NCBI GenBank assembly: GCA_964023275.1
Contig: OZ029929.1
Location: forward strand, 2,669,844-2,733,843
Reading direction: 5' to 3'
Length of the DNA: 64,000 bases
DNA from: Norana najaformis
Taxonomy: Eukaryota; Annelida; Clitellata; Crassiclitellata; Hormogastridae
In this document: positions 54,090 to 64,000 of the stretch, piece by piece
How positions within the stretch are numbered: the stretch's first letter is position 1
How the letters are laid out: each line of letters starts with the position of its first letter
Program-made: the position numbers and the translations under genes
Notes under the pieces: model-generated
The model's database searches: none
Told to the model about the DNA's origin: nothing
What the model saw: only the letters and a program-made list of their open reading frames with translations

Positions 54090-54362
54090 ATGGCCGCGAC
54101 TATAGACGCTTCCGGGGTCGGAGGTGCGAAGCCACACCTTAGAAAGTTGGGTTCTGTGTTGGTTGTTCTGCTAGCGATGACCGCCTTCATAACGGTGGCT
54201 TACATCTTCGTTCAGACGAATCCTCGGCGACGTGTCTTTGGATATTTCAAAGTTCCGTATATTCACGATTCGCTCAAGTTCTGGAATGTACCTAGCACAG
54301 TCGAAGGATTCCTTCAATGTCCGGAACCTTTCCAAGTCAGAAGAAAGCGATCTCGCCTCTAA
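54090..54362 (+). CDS. Fucosyltransferase segment 1: membrane anchor and stem
   Basis: Kozak-like aacaATGG. About 20 residues precede a 20-residue hydrophobic anchor, then NPRRR and a stem. From 54300 the stem contains a 63-bp unit repeated three times (starts 54300, 54363, 54426), with a TAA closing the first copy. An intron somewhere before 54388 is possible, but no good donor/acceptor pair is evident. Confidence 0.6.
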   Translation: MAATIDASGVGGAKPHLRKLGSVLVVLLAMTAFITVAYIFVQTNPRRRVFGYFKVPYIHDSLKFWNVPSTVEGFLQCPEPFQVRRKRSRL

Positions 54363-56308
54363 GTCGAAGGACTCCCTCAAGGTCTGAAACCTTCCCAAGC
54401 CAGTCGGAACAGACCACGAATCTACCACGAAGAGTTCTTCGACCTGCGCGCCTCGAACTTTGCAAATCCTCTTTTGGCACAGGGAAATCGGCAACCCAGT
54501 TCCGGTTCATCTCCCCTGCGGAAGTCAACGCATCTTCACCACGGACTCTTCGTGGTACCACTCAAGCCATGTTGTGGTCTTCCAGGGCGATCGGATGAGC
54601 CTGGAAGAGTTTCCACGCAACGGCAGTAGGTTCCAGAAGTGGTTTTACCGTTCCATGGAGCCACGCACCAACGTATTTCCCTACTCGGTAAAGGTGGTAC
54701 GTCTGAAACGCCAACGGTATCTGTACAACCTAACGTCGACTTAGAATCGACGTCTGATGTTCCAACTCCGTACTTCAATGGAAACTGTTATATCGACTTT
54801 GGGAAGAATGCCATGATGAACGAAACTGAGGTTCGTGATGATTATTAGGTTTCATCTGTTCATCTGTTCATTCATTCATTCATTCACTCATTCACTCATT
54901 CACTCATTCACTCATTCACTCATTCACTCATTCACTCATTCACTCATTCACTCATTCACTCATTCATTCATTCATTCATTCATTCATTCACTCATTCACT
55001 CATCCATTCATTCACTCATTCATTCATTCACTCACTCACTCGTTCATTCATTCATTCATTCATTCATTCAACCATCCACTCATCCATTCATTCGTTCATC
55101 TACACATCCATTAATTTACCCATCCATCCATCCATTGATTAATTCTGATAATTAATTAATTAATTAACTTAATTATGCTATGTGAACACGTGCAGAGACG
55201 ATTGCTTCGGGAGCTCATTTCCAACAAAACTCGCCCGGTCGCCTGGTTCGTCACACACTGTTCCACATCGAGCAGAAGGGAACGGTAACATTACCGTCGT
55301 CATCATTATCGTCGTAATCATCATCATCATCATCGTTATCGTCGTCGTCGTCAAATTATCGTCGCCATCATTGTCTTCACAATCTTTATAACTGTTGTCA
55401 TCCTTATCCATATATCACTTTTCAATCTCCGTAACCGCCCAAATACCACCACCACTTTCCACTTTTCCAGCTGTGTAGTCCAATCAGCAACGACCACAAT
55501 TTTTCAATGTACCACTGAACCATGACCACTCTTCTCCATTTTCCAGGTGCATGGCAATCGAACCATGACCACCTCTTTTCACTTTCTCAGCGACGTAATC
55601 CACCCAACCATGACCACCTCTTTCCACTTTCTCAGCGACGTAGTCCACCCAACCATGACCACTCTTCTCAATTATCCAGGTACATCGCCATCCCACCCAA
55701 CCATGACCACTCTTCTCCATTATCCAGGTGCATAGTCATCCAACAATGACCACCTCTTTTTCCACTTTTCCAGCTACGTCTTCCAGCTGCGCCGCTACAT
55801 CCCCGTCGACATCTTCGGCGGTTGCGGCGACCTTCCTAGCCCTCTGGAAACAACCGGAAATGCCTTCGCCCGATGCGACGACCATCTGGAAAAGCACTAC
55901 CGCTTCTACCTCTCCTTCGAGAACAGTCTCTGCACCGACTACATCACCGAAAAATTCTGGCGACTACTGAACCGTGACGTCTTGCCCGTCACGCTTGGCC
56001 GCGCCGACTACCGGAAGTATGTGCCGCAAGGAACGTACGTCGACGTCCGCGACTTCTGGTCGTCGCGTCGTCTAGCAGACTATCTGTGGACGCTGACCAG
56101 AAGAGACGACCTCTACGCCGTCTTCCTGGAACGAAAGCGCCGCCTCGGGTGTACGTCACGGTCGAATGACTTCGCCATAAAGCTGTGTTCCTACCTGTTT
56201 AGTCATGCGGAACGCGAACAGAAGACGGATCTTAGTGCGCGCTGGAACGTGACGAAGATATGTTTTACGGAGGAATTCCCAAAGCTATGGAGAATAAGTA
56301 ACAGCTAG
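54090..56308 (+). CDS. Alpha-1,3-fucosyltransferase (GT10), with apparent frame breaks
   Basis: Transfers fucose from GDP-fucose to GlcNAc-containing glycans in the Golgi. Recognised parts: ATG at 54090, short cytoplasmic tail and one membrane anchor (LGSVLVVLLAMTAFITVAYI, type II topology), an N-terminal Rossmann part (ILFWHREIGNPVPVH; CGSQRIFTTDSSW; VVVFQGDRMSLEEFP), exon 55196-55284 (VAWFVTHCSTSSRRE) and terminal exon 55774-56308 with the donor-binding motif FYLSFENSLCTDYITEKFWR and end FPKLWRISNS. Phases from 54830 onward fit. Two breaks remain: the anchor frame hits TAA at 54360 while the catalytic part runs in another frame from 54388, and a one-base loss at about 54743 splits YNLTST from ESTSDVPTPYF. 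A missed intron could explain the first; the second looks like a real or assembly indel. Confidence 0.85.
54388..54830 (+). CDS. Fucosyltransferase segment 2: N-terminal catalytic part, frameshifted at 54743
   Basis: One frame runs 54388-54741 (through QKWFYRSMEPRTNVFPYSV and YLYNLTST). The family pattern continues in a different frame from 54744 (ESTSDVPTPYFNGNCYIDF) to GAG at 54830, followed by GTTCGT. The two parts adjoin exactly where GT10 enzymes have 'N.T..Y..DSD...PY', so a single missing base is the simplest reading. Confidence 0.75.
54857..55135. repeat. (ATTC/ACTC)n tetranucleotide array in intron
   Basis: About 270 bp of cattcattcactcattcact-type repeats fills the intron before the 55196 exon. 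Confidence 0.95.
55196..55284 (+). CDS. Fucosyltransferase exon 3
   Basis: Acceptor cacgtgcag, 29 codons plus two bases (RRLLRELISNKTRPVAWFVT; HCSTSSRRE), donor GTAACA. K..(L/P)VAWFVS.C....R is a conserved GT10 stretch. The leftover CG joins the C of the next exon to make Arg. Confidence 0.88.
55285..55450. repeat. (ATC/GTC)n trinucleotides in intron
   Basis: cgtcatcattatcgtcg-type triplets between the two downstream fucosyltransferase exons. Confidence 0.8.
55450..55773 (+). repeat. About 45-bp tandem array of 3'-splice-site-like sequences
   Basis: Seven consecutive units have the form aaccatgaccac, pyrimidine tract, then (c/t)CAG. AG ends fall at 55470, 55546, 55590, 55635, 55679, 55727 and 55773. 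Spacing is 44-48 bp apart from the first. The last one is the genuine acceptor of the terminal fucosyltransferase exon. Confidence 0.85.
55774..56308 (+). CDS. Fucosyltransferase terminal exon (GDP-fucose binding domain)
   Basis: Begins with one base completing Arg, then YVFQLRRYIPVDIFGGCGDL, HLEKHYRFYLSFENSLCTDY, ITEKFWRLLNRDVLPVTLG and VDVRDFWSSRRLADYLWTL. It stops at TAG 56306-56308. FYLSFENS.C.DYITEKFW is the GT10 signature; the Glu and Lys that bind the donor nucleotide are present. Confidence 0.95.
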
Positions 56309-56314
56309 TCTACG

Positions 56315-56430
56315 TTGTTTTCATATCATTCGCGTGATGGCGCCGGCGTTATATCACCTGTTCTAAATAGACTAAGTACGTGTCTAGGCCTTCTATTATA
56401 CAGATGAAAATCAAAAGGCGCTATATAAAT
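56315..56430. repeat. Dispersed repeat H
   Basis: atcattcgcgtgatggcgcc ... aggccttctattatacagat, related to 46480-46590; starts right after the fucosyltransferase stop. Confidence 0.5.
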
Positions 56431-56499
56431 CCTAACGGAATTGACTTATAGTATGACAATAGTAACAATAAGGAGATCATCACAGTTGTACTTATGCTC

Positions 56500-56650
56500 A
56501 AGAATTAAAAGTTCGTATCCCGACAATAAAGAGTTCAAAGTTCGTTTCCTGACCCTCAAGAGTTCAAAGTTCATATTGTGACAATGAAGAATTCAAAGTT
56601 CGTATCCAGACCCCCAAGAGTTCAGAGTTCGTATCGTGACAATAAATACT
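56500..56650. repeat. Tandem repeat, about 30 bp, alternating units
   Basis: gagttcaaagttcgtatcc alternates with tgacaataa or gacccccaa connectors for about five units. An AATAAA inside (near 56524) could serve as the fucosyltransferase poly(A) signal, but it is also part of the repeat. Confidence 0.7.
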
Positions 56651-58910
56651 TTTGCCTATCGATTTTGTTTTGACTGAGCGCCTGTCAATAAGCTGGTTCC
56701 CGTGATGTGACTTTCGTTGGGCGCTGTAGAAATCTCGGGATTACGAATGAAGAGATCATTCATAGGTGCATTGTGCATCATTTAAACGGCGCTCTATCAG
56801 TTGCAAGGCTAGCTCAGATAAGAAGATAGACCAGAACTGATTAGTTTGATAAAATCAAGAACAAAAAGGTCTAATTGAAGGTTCTTGTAGAGGAAACCAG
56901 AACTGTTTGCATAATACACAACCATTTGAAATAAATGACTGCAAAATCAGCCAAAGAACTGTTTCTAGTTGTCACGATTTTTGACAACCTTTATAAAGTC
57001 CTTAAAAGATGCTGTGCAATTAGTCAGCTAAATACATACCATGCTAGGTAATCGCTACCAACTTCTTCAACATCGATGTATGGACAGGAAGTTCAGCTGA
57101 AATTCAAACGCGACAACGCCAATGCAACACTGGGACAACAATATCTTACAGACTGACTCACTCAAAAGAGTTATTGATCAATGCACTGCAATTCAAATGC
57201 CAGTTGCTAAGGTGCGACTTCCTCATCTTCCTCCACGATCCAACTCCGCGATTTCTTTTCCACCGAGTGCAAAACCTTCCACTGATGCTCGTTCTGTATA
57301 TATATATGCAGTAATAGCGCTTCCGATATATGCCACCTGCGAGACTTTTTGCCATCTGCGACAAAGTCTTAGCAAGTGTTTTTACCGATCCGGAAATGTT
57401 AACGATATTATATGCAAATAAGCAAGTAATAAAATTAATAGGATGCTGTCGAGCCCTGACGAACTAATCTGCAAATCGTCCAAACATTTTATTCGTTTGC
57501 CTTCAGCAGTTTCCCTGCTTCAATGAAAGAAATCGCTAAGTTATATACCATGTAAATGTAAGCTTGCACGTTATTTTATAGCGACCATATGGGCTCGACC
57601 CTGTTCATTTTTCAAAGGATCGGTCTGATTTATAGCAGTCATTTCGATTATAAATAATAAATTTAATTTGATTATATTATATTATTATAAAGTAACTTCC
57701 GTAATTGACTGTGACAAACATACAATATAAAAATGCGGATAAAAATGAATTAATCAAAATAAATAACGTAGACAAGGATGTTATATGGGATTTCCTGAAT
57801 TGTGCGAGATAGCTGTGTGGCTGTTGGCAGCGAAGGAGGTCGCCATATTGAAACGGTGCGACTGTTTGATGTTTATAATTTTGCACAGGTTCGTTTTTTT
57901 TGAAGAAACTAAGTAATCACTGATCAACTAGCATAATTTCTGTGTCGAATATTTAGCTTGATTGGATAACCATTCAGCACAACTGAGATGTTTGTGGCTG
58001 TCTTAGAAATCCTGAAATCGGACGAAACTGATGTAGTCCTTGAGTCGTCCTCGACACTATGAAACCCATATAGTCCAAATTCACACTTAAAATTCAGATT
58101 AGAGTCATCAAAGCAGCTGACAAGTTTTGCATTTACGCCTAGTTCACTTTTTTAATCCGGTGCGAAAAGTCAAGTGCGGCATTTTCTGGAGCCTGCATGC
58201 AGCTGCTTAAACCAAAACAATATATTGCAGTTGCTCTAGGAAGTTCGTATTGAAAACAACTTCAACAAATTGTTTTAAATGAGGATAACATATGAAGTCA
58301 ATGCAAAACCACTTTATGGAGATTATTATTTATAATGCATCACTTGGCGATAGTGCTAGAATCGCAAATCACTAATTAAAATAGGGAGAAGTCAGGCGAA
58401 GCTCTGCAGAATGAAACGTGAATTTTGAAAGTACTTGCCTATTTCAATTACTTAAAGCACTGTCCAGACCTAATTATTATTAAGCTTATATTTTTAGTTC
58501 ATGTAAAGCTTTTTGTTGGGTTGTCGACTTGTACAAAAACTTGGCAAGTTCTCTGATGGTAAAATTTGTTTGCCTGTATGGCAAGACATTAAATCTGTAT
58601 AATGTAGGGTGAGGAATGGTCAGTAAGGTAAGGTGTTGTAAATTAAGATACAGGACATACATGTATATGTGCAGGCTGACTTAAATATATACACAATTAC
58701 ATATATGCATACATAAATCATACATACATATGTATATTTCAGCTTCTGCACACAAACATTTTAAAAATTGTTTGGTGGTATTTTGAACGTGTAAAGTTAA
58801 AAGCTCTGTTGAAGATTTTCCATGAAATAAATGGTGCTATATAAAGCGTTGATTACGTTGAAGTCATTTACCTTACCTTGCCATTTATGGATTTCTGTAT
58901 TTGTGAGCAG
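56650..58910. other. Intergenic region, no gene seen
   Basis: 56650-56750 is repeat D and 57553-57620 a SINE A 3' end. The rest is AT-rich with no exon I can support. 58660-58740 is CATA-rich. Confidence 0.55.

Positions 58911-64000
<5,090 letters not shown>

Overview
This is eukaryotic nuclear DNA from a bilaterian animal. It carries intron-containing genes of clearly metazoan families: a cytohesin ARF-GEF, a mitochondrial complex I subunit (NDUFS1), a type II membrane alpha-1,3-fucosyltransferase, a Ly6/uPAR-like surface protein and a PDZ exon of the PDLIM/ZASP type. Spliceosomal introns, tRNA-headed SINEs, LINEs and long satellite arrays make up the rest. I read it as a marine-type invertebrate (deuterostome or lophotrochozoan), but the sequence alone does not let me name the species.

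Layout. 1-2.6 kb: microsatellites and SINEs. 2.67-2.79 kb (-): a PDZ-domain exon, followed at 3.1-7.3 kb by a 29-bp satellite of about 4.15 kb lying immediately upstream of it in transcription direction. 7.3-18 kb: a gene-poor block of SINE and LINE remnants, microsatellites and a run of 5'-splice-site-like motifs. 18.3-24.06 kb (+): a four-exon, probably GPI-anchored Ly6/uPAR-like gene, with an inverted repeat around its first two exons. 24-30.8 kb: nested repeats and AT-rich DNA. 30.87-42.17 kb (-): eleven exons of a cytohesin (coiled coil, Sec7, PH, basic tail) whose introns hold a LINE with a long open RT frame, a TE-derived 262-aa ORF and several minisatellites. 42.77-42.90 kb (-): one unassigned candidate exon. 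43-52 kb: LINE and SINE copies and a 1,080-bp minisatellite kept in perfect 20-bp register. 52.2-53.06 kb: a G-rich GGAT/GGGT array. 54.09-56.31 kb (+): the fucosyltransferase, with reading-frame breaks near its N-terminus. 58.9 kb to the end (+): the first nine exons of NDUFS1, continuing beyond the window.

The genes belong to unrelated pathways: Golgi glycosylation, ARF and phosphoinositide signalling, respiratory chain, cell-surface Ly6 protein and a cytoskeletal PDZ adaptor. There is no operon-like or cluster logic. I rebuilt exons by matching conserved protein motifs to splice sites and requiring consistent intron phase; most exons are far shorter than the simple open frames visible in the window. 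The most distinctive content is the repeat biology: a satellite open in all three frames of one strand, a stop-free 20-bp higher-order minisatellite, an intronic array that repeats the genuine 3' splice site seven times, and a SINE that shares its 3' end with a LINE.
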